A stretch of 5,913 nt of DNA from Anaerolineae bacterium (GCA_026992375.1 JALXAF010000255.1:1-5913); one strand, 5' to 3'; positions 1-5,878 are shown, counted from the stretch's first letter. Notes: generated from the sequence alone by a model not told the origin. Numbers and translations: made by a program.

Positions 1-17
1 ACCAGCCGCCAACATAC

Positions 18-23
18 ATTATA
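18..23 (-). promoter_or_regulatory. Possible -10 box reading out of the window
   Basis: The minus strand reads TATAAT, a perfect -10 consensus. At 16-17 bp spacing the -35 position offers only a poor match (TTTCGT or GTTTCG at about 40-46). If real, it would drive a gene to the left of the window on the minus strand. An AT-rich chance match is equally possible. Confidence 0.2.
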
Positions 24-70
24 ACCATTCCAAGATGAAACGAAACCTCCTCCGAGCGACAACGCACTCA

Positions 71-87
71 TTTTCATCGGTATCGGC
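71..87 (+). repeat. 17-bp direct repeat, copy 1
   Basis: The sequence TTTTCATCGGTATCGGC here is repeated exactly at 331-347, 260 bp downstream. Both copies are followed by GC-rich sequence containing GGCGCGGGCT (85-94 here, 360-369 for the second copy). The two copies bracket the hairpin repeat and the palindromic repeat between them. They may be arms of a dispersed intergenic repeat or a duplication made by an insertion; the sequence alone does not decide. Confidence 0.75.
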
Positions 88-178
88 GCGGGCTCGCCCG
101 CCGTTGGACTGTTCCGTAAATAGGATGGCGCTAGTTGCTGAAGGTTGGCAAAGCCAACGTTGGGCGAGTCTGCAACGG

Positions 179-206
179 GCGTGATGCGTAATGCGTAATG
201 CGTGAG
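179..206 (+). repeat. Tandem heptamer array (GCGTRAT), four units
   Basis: Four consecutive 7-bp units are visible: GCGTGAT, GCGTAAT, GCGTAAT and GCGTGAG. The corresponding arm of the right-hand copy has two units fewer (14 bp shorter), so unit number differs between copies. The array forms the left arm of the hairpin at 188-235. Confidence 0.85.
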
Positions 207-235
207 GTCGTCACACATCACGCATTACGCATTAC
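188..235. repeat. Perfect 18-bp inverted repeat, strong hairpin
   Basis: The arm at 188-205 is the exact reverse complement of 218-235, with a 12-nt loop (206-217). Each arm is made of GCGTAAT-type heptamers. On RNA of either strand this would form a long stable stem. It ends 132 bp from the stop codon of the DUF389 gene on the downstream side, so it could protect or end that transcript, but there is no T-run to mark a standard intrinsic terminator. Confidence 0.85.
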
Positions 236-237
236 GA

Positions 238-321
238 CCGCCATTTCGAGGGAGCGCAGCGACCGAGAAATCCCCTTGCAAGCGATGAGATTCCTCCTCC
301 CTGCAGTCGTCGGAATGACGG
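238..321. repeat. Palindromic-ended, MITE-like intergenic repeat
   Basis: The left end CCGCCATTTCGA (238-249) and the reverse complement of the right end (310-321, CCGTCATTCCGA) agree at 10 of 12 positions. The interior contains GAGCGCAGCGACCGAGAAATCC and GATGAGATTCCTCC-like text, which resembles the common class of intergenic repeats that begin with GTCATTTCGAG and end with GGAATGAC in many environmental bacteria; that comparison is from memory. It abuts the preceding hairpin with only 2 bp between them. No open reading frame lies in it. Confidence 0.55.
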
Positions 322-330
322 AACAAGGGA

Positions 331-347
331 TTTTCATCGGTATCGGC
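331..347 (+). repeat. 17-bp direct repeat, copy 2
   Basis: This is an exact second copy of TTTTCATCGGTATCGGC at 71-87. The GC-rich text after it (GGCGCGGGCT at 360-369, TCGGCGCGGGC at 385-395) also echoes what follows copy 1 and runs across the stop codon of the DUF389 gene into its last codons. Confidence 0.75.
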
Positions 348-367
348 CCAGGCCCGCCTGGCGCGGG

Positions 368-2266
368 CTATTGGTCGACGGGCGTCGGCGCGGGCAATCC
401 GCGGGACGCCCTTCCGGGCTCCAGACGAATGGTGGGGATGATCTTCAGCGTCAGGGCAACGGGACGTCCCAATCGTTCGGACAGATGATTCTGGATAGCG
501 GCAGATTCGGAGAACGTCGTCTCACGCTCCATTTCCAACTCAAGCTCCAGATTCAAAACCCCATCTTCAGCTCGATACCGCCAATCTTGCAGCCTCACCC
601 CCGGCATGTCCCGGAACTCCGCCGCCAGCGCCTGCTCGATAGCGCCATGAACGCGCTGTTCGCTGATCTGGCGCACAGTCACCACAGCCAGGGGAATCGT
701 GATGAGCAAAATCATAAAAAGGATGGCCTGCCATCCCCGGGCGAAAAGGCGCATACGGTCCCGGCGGGTCGCTTCGGGCTTGAAATCCATAGAAAGGAAC
801 ACCCAACTGCTCATGGCCACGATGCCCACCAGGTTGGTGAGGAAGAGCAGTCCCGCACCCAGCGCCACCCGCCACGCTCCGAGGGCCAGGGCCATGCCCG
901 TCGTGGCAAGGGGCGGGATGAGGGCCACCGCGATGGCCACGCCGGGCAATGATGACGAGACCTTTTTGCGCGCCAATGCGTAAGCGCCCGCCGCGCCCGC
1001 AGCCAGCGCCACGCCCAGATCCAGCAAATTGGGCGCTGAGCGGGCGATCATCTCCGGCGTGAGCGCATCGAAGGGGATAATCAGCTCAAGAAAAAAACTG
1101 ACCAGCACCGTGACGCCAACGCCCGCCAGGGTGGTTTTCGCGCCCAGCGAGAGCAATTTGGCGTCACCTTGCACAACGCCCAGGCCCATGGCGATGATAG
1201 CGCCCATCAGCGGCGCGATGAGCATGGCCCCGATGATCACCGCCGGCGCGTTGAGCATCAGCCCCAGGGTGGCGATGGCGGTGGAGAGCGCGATCATGGT
1301 GAAGAAATCCCGTGACATCCGGGCGTTGCGTCTGGATTCCCGGTACACATCCACCTTTTCGGCTTCAGTCAGATCAGGCGTGATCTTCATCGCCAGATCC
1401 CACGCCCGGCGATAAAAGGTCACTCGTCGCGGCAGGGGGCGCTTGATGACCAGCACTGGCGATTGCGCCTCGGCCGCCACCTTTTCCGGGATTTCTCCGA
1501 AACGGAGGCGGTGCATCACCCCCTCGCGCGAAGCGCCGATGATGACCACATCGGCGTGCAGAGGCGTGGCCATGCGCAAAATGCCCTCAGCAGGAGACGC
1601 CGCCCGCACCACGTTCAACTCCACCGCCTCCCAGGGAATGGAGAGATCCGCCAGGGCGATGCGGGCTCGCTCCTCCAGCATCTTTCGGGCCTGGATGACG
1701 TCTTCATCACTGGCGTTTACGGGGATTACGGTAAGCAACGCCAGCTTGCTGCCATACGCCCGATGAAAATCCTCGGCGAAACGAAAGCCCAGCTCGACGT
1801 TGGGGCCGCCCGCACTGGGAATAAGCACTCGGTGCGGAGGCGGCGCAGCTCTCGTCCCCCGCCACACCACCAGATCACAAGGCACATCCATCAACAGATC
1901 GTGCAGCGTAACATCATCATCCTTTTCGCCCGGGCCGGGCCGCCGCCAGCTCAGCGCCAGCAGATCGGGCTTGAATTCCCGCACGGCGTCGCGGATGCCG
2001 CCAGCGATGCTATGGGCCTCGCGTCGCGCCATCTGCACCGCCACGCCCGCTTTCTCGAATGCCCCCGCAGCTTCCTGCAGCCAGGAGATGTCTTCGTCTT
2101 CGTCCGAGGCCAGGGCTTCGCCCTGTTGATCATAGCGAGCCAGCGAAATATGCAGCAAAATGACCCGCGCATGTTCGCCTCGGGCCACCGGCAGGATGAA
2201 TGTGGAGAGGATGGCGGCCTGTTCGGGCCGGGAAAGGGGGACGAGAATCGTGTCCATCGTGGGCAT
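368..2266 (-). CDS. USP-USP-DUF389 membrane protein (TIGR00341-like)
   Basis: A 632-residue protein of unknown biochemical function, probably in the cytoplasmic membrane. Residues 4-137 form a degenerate universal-stress-protein domain (starts DTILVPLSRPEQ). Residues 143-276 form a second, better one with the nucleotide-loop-like stretch IGASREGVMHRLRFGEIPEK (243-262). The first lacks a comparable glycine loop. Residues 322-532 are the DUF389 membrane part, with about seven hydrophobic segments (near 322-338, 342-362, 376-397, 415-432, 441-462, 464-492, 512-532) and the family-like motifs VIIGAMLIAPLMGAI (343-357) and GVAIAVALIPPLATTG (442-457). A soluble tail of about 100 residues follows (533-632). 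The start at 2266 is favoured over the ATG three codons later because AAGGGAAG lies 10 nt upstream. It follows the helicase gene by 213 bp on the same strand. The USP domains suggest that nucleotide or stress sensing is tied to the membrane domain; this is inference. The last residues (ASRGLPAPTPVDQ) look low-complexity and are encoded by GC-rich repeated DNA. Confidence 0.9.
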   Translation of the reverse strand: MPTMDTILVPLSRPEQAAILSTFILPVARGEHARVILLHISLARYDQQGEALASDEDEDISWLQEAAGAFEKAGVAVQMARREAHSIAGGIRDAVREFKPDLLALSWRRPGPGEKDDDVTLHDLLMDVPCDLVVWRGTRAAPPPHRVLIPSAGGPNVELGFRFAEDFHRAYGSKLALLTVIPVNASDEDVIQARKMLEERARIALADLSIPWEAVELNVVRAASPAEGILRMATPLHADVVIIGASREGVMHRLRFGEIPEKVAAEAQSPVLVIKRPLPRRVTFYRRAWDLAMKITPDLTEAEKVDVYRESRRNARMSRDFFTMIALSTAIATLGLMLNAPAVIIGAMLIAPLMGAIIAMGLGVVQGDAKLLSLGAKTTLAGVGVTVLVSFFLELIIPFDALTPEMIARSAPNLLDLGVALAAGAAGAYALARKKVSSSLPGVAIAVALIPPLATTGMALALGAWRVALGAGLLFLTNLVGIVAMSSWVFLSMDFKPEATRRDRMRLFARGWQAILFMILLITIPLAVVTVRQISEQRVHGAIEQALAAEFRDMPGVRLQDWRYRAEDGVLNLELELEMERETTFSESAAIQNHLSERLGRPVALTLKIIPTIRLEPGRASRGLPAPTPVDQ

Positions 2267-2276
2267 TCAGAAATAA

Positions 2277-2284
2277 CTTCCCTT
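2277..2284 (-). promoter_or_regulatory. Ribosome binding site of the DUF389 gene
   Basis: The minus strand reads AAGGGAAG, followed by 10 nt and then ATG at 2266. This is a purine-rich, slightly distant Shine-Dalgarno site. The next ATG (2257) would be 19 nt away, so the site supports the upstream start. Confidence 0.5.
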
Positions 2285-2319
2285 TTTCGCTGCAACACTG
2301 GCCAAGTAATGAACACCGG

Positions 2320-2412
2320 CAAAATAATCTGGTTATAAGCTGGGGGGCGCTTCTCGCTCGCCGCCAGCGCCGGGGGATGAAGTCGCCGGGCGGACTATAA
2401 CCGATTTAATTT
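2320..2412. repeat. AT-rich near-palindrome around a GC-rich core
   Basis: GGTTATA (2331-2337) and TATAACC (2396-2402) are exact inverted repeats. The flanks extend the match with small offsets (AATCT before the first, GATTTAATT after the second). Between them lie 58 GC-rich bases that hold an off-centre hairpin: GGCGCT at 2346-2351 with AGCGCC at 2366-2371. It occupies most of the 213-bp gap between the two genes. It could be a regulator-binding or transcript-processing site, a weak terminator for the helicase gene, or a small decayed repeat. No T-run marks a standard terminator. TTATAG and TTATAA on the minus strand could serve as -10 boxes for the DUF389 gene, but neither has a good -35. 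Confidence 0.45.
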
Positions 2413-2479
2413 GTGAACATTCATCAGTGGGTGAGCGCGAAACGGGAATTAATCTTTACACGGTTACATAGCCTGTGCG

Positions 2480-5400
2480 TCAGGAGCGTTGCGTCCCGCC
2501 CTTGCGCCTGCCTACGCGCTGGATCTCTTCGACTTTGCCGTTGGAGAAGATACGAAAGTGTCGGATATATTTTGGAGGAATATCGAACGCAAAGCGAGAG
2601 GGCTCGCGATAAAACCCGTCTCCCCGATCGTTGGTGGAAAAGAGATAGACGGCATTCTTCGCCCGCGTGACGCCCACATAGAACACGCGACGCTCCTCCT
2701 CCACTTTTTCGGGGTCACCCAGGCTGCGCCAGATGGGCAGATTCTCCTGCTCGACGCCCACGATAATCACCACAGGAAATTCAGCGCCCTTGGCGTTGTG
2801 CAGCGTCATCATGTTGATGGCGTCTTCTCGGGCCTCATGGGCGAAAGAATCTATGTTGGTGAGCAGCGCCCGATAGTCGAGAAACGCCCGCAGGCTGTGA
2901 TCCCGTCCATATTTGCGGAACGCCTCTACATGTCTGATGAAAAGCTCCTGCAAGTCATCCCATTGTTCATCCTCTTCATCCCGCCGCGGCCGTCGTTCAT
3001 CTATCTGGCGAACCAAATCCAGCGCGGGAAGCTGCAACTCGGTGGGGAGAGAATCCAGCAGCTCATCCAGAAGATGACGTCCGTTACCGACCGCGGCCAT
3101 ACGCGCGGCTGCATCCAGCAGCAGGTTGCGGATGGCCGCGTCTCCTTCCTTCCGGGCCAAAATCCCGAGCCCCACCAGCGGCAGATACTCGGCCAGCGCC
3201 TCTTGCTCCTTCTCCGTCAGCAGATAATCGGTTAGCAGATAAAACAGGTCTGCGGTCACCCGCAGATCGTCCAGCGCCCGATGCTGGATGGGGCCTTTGT
3301 GCAGCCCCAGCGCGTGGCTGAGATGTTCCAGTGAGTAATGCCGCTGTTCGGGCAGTAGGCGACGGGCCAGACGCAGGGTGTCGATGAACAGCGGGTAAAA
3401 TCCCCGCCCGTCGAGATGCTCGCCGCAGGCTTTATCGATGAAACGGTTGTCGAAACGGGCGATGTTGTGCCCCACCAGCGTGTCTCGTCCCACATAATCG
3501 AGGAAATCGGGCAAGACCTGGGCGATGGTGGGCGCGTTCTTGACATCTTCGTAACGAATGCCATGCACGCGGGTGGCCGCCTTGGGGATGTAGCCGCGCT
3601 CGGGGCGGATGAGGGCGCGAAAAGGCGATTCGACCGGCTGCCGATGCTCGTAGGCCAGCGCGCCGATCTCCACCAGCTCATCCCGGCGCACGTTGGCTCC
3701 CGTGGTCTCCACGTCGTAAACGACATAGCGCCCATCGGCCAGTTTTTCGTAAGCCAGCAATAATTGTTGCACCCAACGCCACGCCCAAACGCTGCGGGGG
3801 TAGAGTCCTTCGGGAGGGATGAGCGCGTCGGGCTCGGTGAGTTGCGGCGATTCTCCAAAGAAGATGATCAGCGCATCATCGGGCGGCGGCGCAGCGGGAT
3901 TGACGTCCGCCTCGACGCCGAGATAATCGCGCAGCGTCCTGTGGAGGATAAAGGCGGCGGTGTGACTGTCCAGATCGTCATCGCTGCGAATGATCAGCGG
4001 CTGGCCCGCTTCCAGGGCGTGCAGGATGCGATCCACCGCCCGCTGGTCCCGGGTGGAATCCATGAGCCGGGCCAGCAGCGATTGCTCCGGGCGTCGCCAG
4101 GGGGAGCGCAGCGCGTCCAGGCGTTCGAAAATGGCGCTCACGGCCTCGGCCGCGTCGCTTTCCAGATCGGGCAAGTCATGCTCCGCCATCGCCATCATCC
4201 GGCGCAGATGATGACGGGTGAGGGGGCTGATCTCCGGGTAATCATCCACATTGCGCACCAGCGTCACCAGATCGACGCCCTGCACCTGGGCCAGCCGCCG
4301 AAGCTGCACCATGGTGAGCTCATCCACCAGATGCACGGGGAAGTTGATGATGCTGGTGAAATCCTGCTCGGTCAGCGCCCGGGCCATTTGCAGATAGCTG
4401 ATGATCTCCCGGGCCTGGCGGCGATCGAAAAAGCTTTTGGGCCGCACGCGCTGCACCCGAAATCCCGCTTCGAGCAACGCCTGCTCCGCCGGCCCGGCCA
4501 GGCGATGGGTGCGGTAGAGGATGACGATATCGCCCGGTTTGTAGCCGCGCTCCTGGATGAGCTTGTGAATGAGCGCGGTCAGCCATTCTTGCTCCTGGCG
4601 GATGTTGCGGAAAATATAATGATAGATAGGAGTGTCTTCACCCTGAGCTTTGCTCTGCATGAAAGTGCGATAGTCGTCACCCTTGTCATCGCTGGCGATG
4701 AGATATTGCGCGCCGTAAAGAATGCTGGGCGGGCAGCGATAGCTGTAAGGCAGCTTGATGACGGCGGGGCTGTACCGCTTCTCGAAATCGGTCACAAAAG
4801 CGGGATTTGATCCCCGCCAGCCGTAGATGGTCTGATCGACATCTACAACGACGGTGATGCTGGCCGCGGGCGGCGCCAGCAGCGAGATGAACTCATATTG
4901 CGCCTTGTTGATATCCTGATACTCATCCACCAGGATGTGCCTGAGTTTTTCCCGATAGAACGCCCGCACATCCTCCTCCTGCCGCAACAGCAGCACCGCA
5001 AAGCGCAAGAGATCATCGAAATCCATGGCCCGATGCTCTCTCAGCCAGGTTTCGTAGGCCCGAATCACCTCCGTCACGGCGGGATCGATATTCTCTGCAG
5101 GCGCCTCGGGGTTGAGGAGGTTGCTCTTCATCTGGCCGATGATCGAGGCGATCTCCCCAAGCGAATACTGCTCCCGACTGAAATTCAGCAAGCGCAATTG
5201 GCGGGCGATCTGCAATCGCTGTTCATCCTCATCCAGGATGATGAAATCAGGCGATAATCCGATGCGCTCGCCGAATTTGCGCAAGATGCGCATTGCAGCG
5301 GCGTGAAAAGTGTGAATCCAGATGCGCTCCGCCTTGTCACCCAAAAGAGCGAACAGACGCTCCTTCATCTCCTCCGCAGCGCAGTTTGTGAACGTAACCG

Positions 5401-5575
5401 CAAGAATCGCCTCAGGCTCCGCACCTTGTTCGTCTATCAACCAGGCGATGCGATGCGTGATGATGCGGGTTTTGCCGCTCCCTGGCCCGGCCAACACCAG
5501 CAATGGCGCCGCCCGAAACGTAACGGCCTCTCGTTGTTTTTCGTTGAGAGAGTCCAACCAATCTTTCTCATCCAT
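2480..5575 (-). CDS. UvrD/PcrA-type helicase with inserted DnaQ-like exonuclease
   Basis: A 1031-residue superfamily 1A helicase, expected to move 3' to 5' on single-stranded DNA with ATP. Motifs in order: Q motif LNEKQREAV (10-18), Walker A AGPGSGKT (29-36), Ia TFTNCAAEEM (61-70), Ib HTFHA (88-92), Walker B VDEYQD (216-221), III VVDVDQTIYGWRGS (243-256), IV LPYSYRCP (275-282), FFDRRQAREIISYL (382-395), V TLHNAKGAEFP (924-934), VI EEERRVFYVGVTRAK (959-973). Between the last two blocks, inside what would be subdomain 2B, sits a DEDDh 3'-5' exonuclease (about 615-785): VVYDVETTG (D621, E623), HNIARFDNRF (D709), HRALDD (H765, D770). All five catalytic residues are present. UvrD and PcrA are usually about 720 residues, so roughly 300 are extra. 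Residues 460-610 are not assigned. Only about 58 residues follow motif VI, so the PcrA-type C-terminal Tudor domain is absent. ATG at 5575 is chosen over GTG at 5647 because GGAAGGA stands 5 nt upstream and the likely promoter lies too close to the GTG. Role in DNA repair or end processing is inferred. Confidence 0.93.
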   Translation of the reverse strand: MDEKDWLDSLNEKQREAVTFRAAPLLVLAGPGSGKTRIITHRIAWLIDEQGAEPEAILAVTFTNCAAEEMKERLFALLGDKAERIWIHTFHAAAMRILRKFGERIGLSPDFIILDEDEQRLQIARQLRLLNFSREQYSLGEIASIIGQMKSNLLNPEAPAENIDPAVTEVIRAYETWLREHRAMDFDDLLRFAVLLLRQEEDVRAFYREKLRHILVDEYQDINKAQYEFISLLAPPAASITVVVDVDQTIYGWRGSNPAFVTDFEKRYSPAVIKLPYSYRCPPSILYGAQYLIASDDKGDDYRTFMQSKAQGEDTPIYHYIFRNIRQEQEWLTALIHKLIQERGYKPGDIVILYRTHRLAGPAEQALLEAGFRVQRVRPKSFFDRRQAREIISYLQMARALTEQDFTSIINFPVHLVDELTMVQLRRLAQVQGVDLVTLVRNVDDYPEISPLTRHHLRRMMAMAEHDLPDLESDAAEAVSAIFERLDALRSPWRRPEQSLLARLMDSTRDQRAVDRILHALEAGQPLIIRSDDDLDSHTAAFILHRTLRDYLGVEADVNPAAPPPDDALIIFFGESPQLTEPDALIPPEGLYPRSVWAWRWVQQLLLAYEKLADGRYVVYDVETTGANVRRDELVEIGALAYEHRQPVESPFRALIRPERGYIPKAATRVHGIRYEDVKNAPTIAQVLPDFLDYVGRDTLVGHNIARFDNRFIDKACGEHLDGRGFYPLFIDTLRLARRLLPEQRHYSLEHLSHALGLHKGPIQHRALDDLRVTADLFYLLTDYLLTEKEQEALAEYLPLVGLGILARKEGDAAIRNLLLDAAARMAAVGNGRHLLDELLDSLPTELQLPALDLVRQIDERRPRRDEEDEQWDDLQELFIRHVEAFRKYGRDHSLRAFLDYRALLTNIDSFAHEAREDAINMMTLHNAKGAEFPVVIIVGVEQENLPIWRSLGDPEKVEEERRVFYVGVTRAKNAVYLFSTNDRGDGFYREPSRFAFDIPPKYIRHFRIFSNGKVEEIQRVGRRKGGTQRS

Positions 5576-5580
5576 GAGAT

Positions 5581-5587
5581 TCCTTCC
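5581..5587 (-). promoter_or_regulatory. Ribosome binding site deciding the helicase start
   Basis: The minus strand reads GGAAGGA, 5 nt before ATG GAT GAG at 5575. The in-frame GTG 24 codons upstream (5647) has no such site, and the 24 residues it would add (MQVKQQPARNDLQQ...) lie before the usual beginning of the family, where the Q motif comes about ten residues in. Confidence 0.8.
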
Positions 5588-5659
5588 GGCTGCAATACGG
5601 TTGCTCTGCTGCAAATCGTTCCGCGCAGGCTGCTGCTTGACTTGCACAGTGTCTAATTC

Positions 5660-5690
5660 ATTCTAGCACAGCCCCCCGCCCCTTTTGCAA
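5660..5690 (-). promoter_or_regulatory. Extended -10 promoter for the helicase gene
   Basis: The minus strand reads TGC-TAGAAT (TGn at 5666-5668, -10 at 5660-5665), an extended -10 element with one mismatch in the hexamer. A -35-like TTGCAA lies at 5685-5690 with a long 19-bp spacer. Transcription would begin near 5653, giving a leader of about 78 nt before the ATG at 5575. The G-rich spacer is unusual. No operator is evident. Confidence 0.5.
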
Positions 5691-5736
5691 GGCGGGCGGC
5701 GCGAGCAACGGATCGTCGATACTGATGAATATGTCC

Positions 5737-5752
5737 CGCTGCCAAGACAGCG
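5737..5752. repeat. Small hairpin upstream of the promoter
   Basis: CGCTG (5737-5741) and CAGCG (5748-5752) are inverted with a 6-nt loop, and the flanking CC and GG could extend the stem past a one-base bulge. It is short enough to be chance. It lies between the promoter and the right-hand repeat. Confidence 0.25.
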
Positions 5753-5767
5753 CGGGAAGCCAATCCA

Positions 5768-5878
5768 GTAATGCGTAATGCGTGATGTGTAACGATCGCA
5801 CGCATTACGCCCGTTGCAAGCTCGCCCAACGTGAGCTCTGCGAACCTTTAGCAACTAGCGGACATTTTCTATACAGTC
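5768..5878 (-). repeat. Dispersed intergenic repeat, right copy (inverted)
   Basis: This is the second copy of the repeat at 107-235, in the opposite orientation, so both hairpin ends face inward toward the two genes. It contains its own hairpin: GCGTAATGCGTG at 5773-5784 pairs exactly with CACGCATTACGC at 5799-5810 across a 14-nt loop. Compared with the left copy it lacks two heptamer units and the small GTTGGC/GCCAAC hairpin. A 63-codon minus-strand frame across 5663-5854 is not a credible gene because it is made of this repeat and the promoter region. Confidence 0.85.

Larger units (their letters stand above)
107..235 (+). repeat. Dispersed intergenic repeat, left copy
   Basis: This segment matches the reverse complement of 5768-5878 at the other side of the window. 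The core at 130-182 aligns without gaps to 5807-5859, with 46 of 53 positions identical by hand count. The last 23 bp (213-235) are an exact match to 5768-5790 in inverse. The copy contains a short hairpin (GTTGGC 144-149, GCCAAC 153-158) that is not preserved in the right copy, then the heptamer array and large hairpin listed separately. It holds no coding sequence. It is probably a member of a genome-wide repeat family. Confidence 0.85.
1..367. other. Gene-free, repeat-rich intergenic region
   Basis: No credible coding sequence is seen here. A possible plus-strand frame beginning at 198 starts inside a hairpin repeat, runs on into the antisense of the DUF389 gene, and has no ribosome binding site or recognisable domain. 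The stretch is built from repeat modules listed separately: a 17-bp direct repeat, a heptamer/hairpin repeat and a palindromic repeat. It lies downstream of the stop codon of the DUF389 gene. A small GC-rich inverted repeat (CCAGG at 348-352 with CCTGG at 357-361) follows that stop on the minus strand, but no T-run follows it, so it is not a convincing intrinsic terminator. Confidence 0.7.

Noticed and set aside
179..235. CRISPR array from the tandem units
   Set aside because: The units are 7 bp with no spacers between them, and no cas gene is present.
346..368. Intrinsic terminator after the DUF389 gene
   Set aside because: A GC-rich inverted repeat is present but the loop is tight and no T-run follows on the minus strand.
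198..488. Plus-strand frame (96 codons) from the left intergenic region
   Set aside because: It starts inside the heptamer hairpin and runs through repeats into the antisense of the DUF389 C-terminus.
1463..2338. Long plus-strand open frame (291 codons) opposite the DUF389 gene
   Set aside because: It is antisense to a clear USP-coding region, has no recognisable domain and has the Arg/His-rich make-up typical of shadow frames in GC-rich DNA.
3764..4810. Long plus-strand open frame (348 codons) opposite the helicase gene
   Set aside because: It overlaps conserved helicase motifs on the other strand, has no family resemblance and shows His/Gln-rich shadow composition.
2480..5575. Part of a helicase-nuclease antiphage defence system
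   Set aside because: Defence systems with UvrD-like helicases usually have a partner nuclease or other defence genes nearby; the only neighbour here is a USP-DUF389 protein, and the helicase looks like a repair enzyme.
5663..5854. Small minus-strand frame (63 codons) upstream of the helicase
   Set aside because: It lies on the dispersed repeat and ends at the promoter; its Cys/Arg-rich product shows no domain and no clear ribosome binding site.
107..5878. Composite transposon or genomic island bounded by the inverted repeats
   Set aside because: There is no transposase, integrase or target-site duplication, the repeat cores are diverged, and the cargo looks chromosomal. Kept only as a repeat-pair observation.
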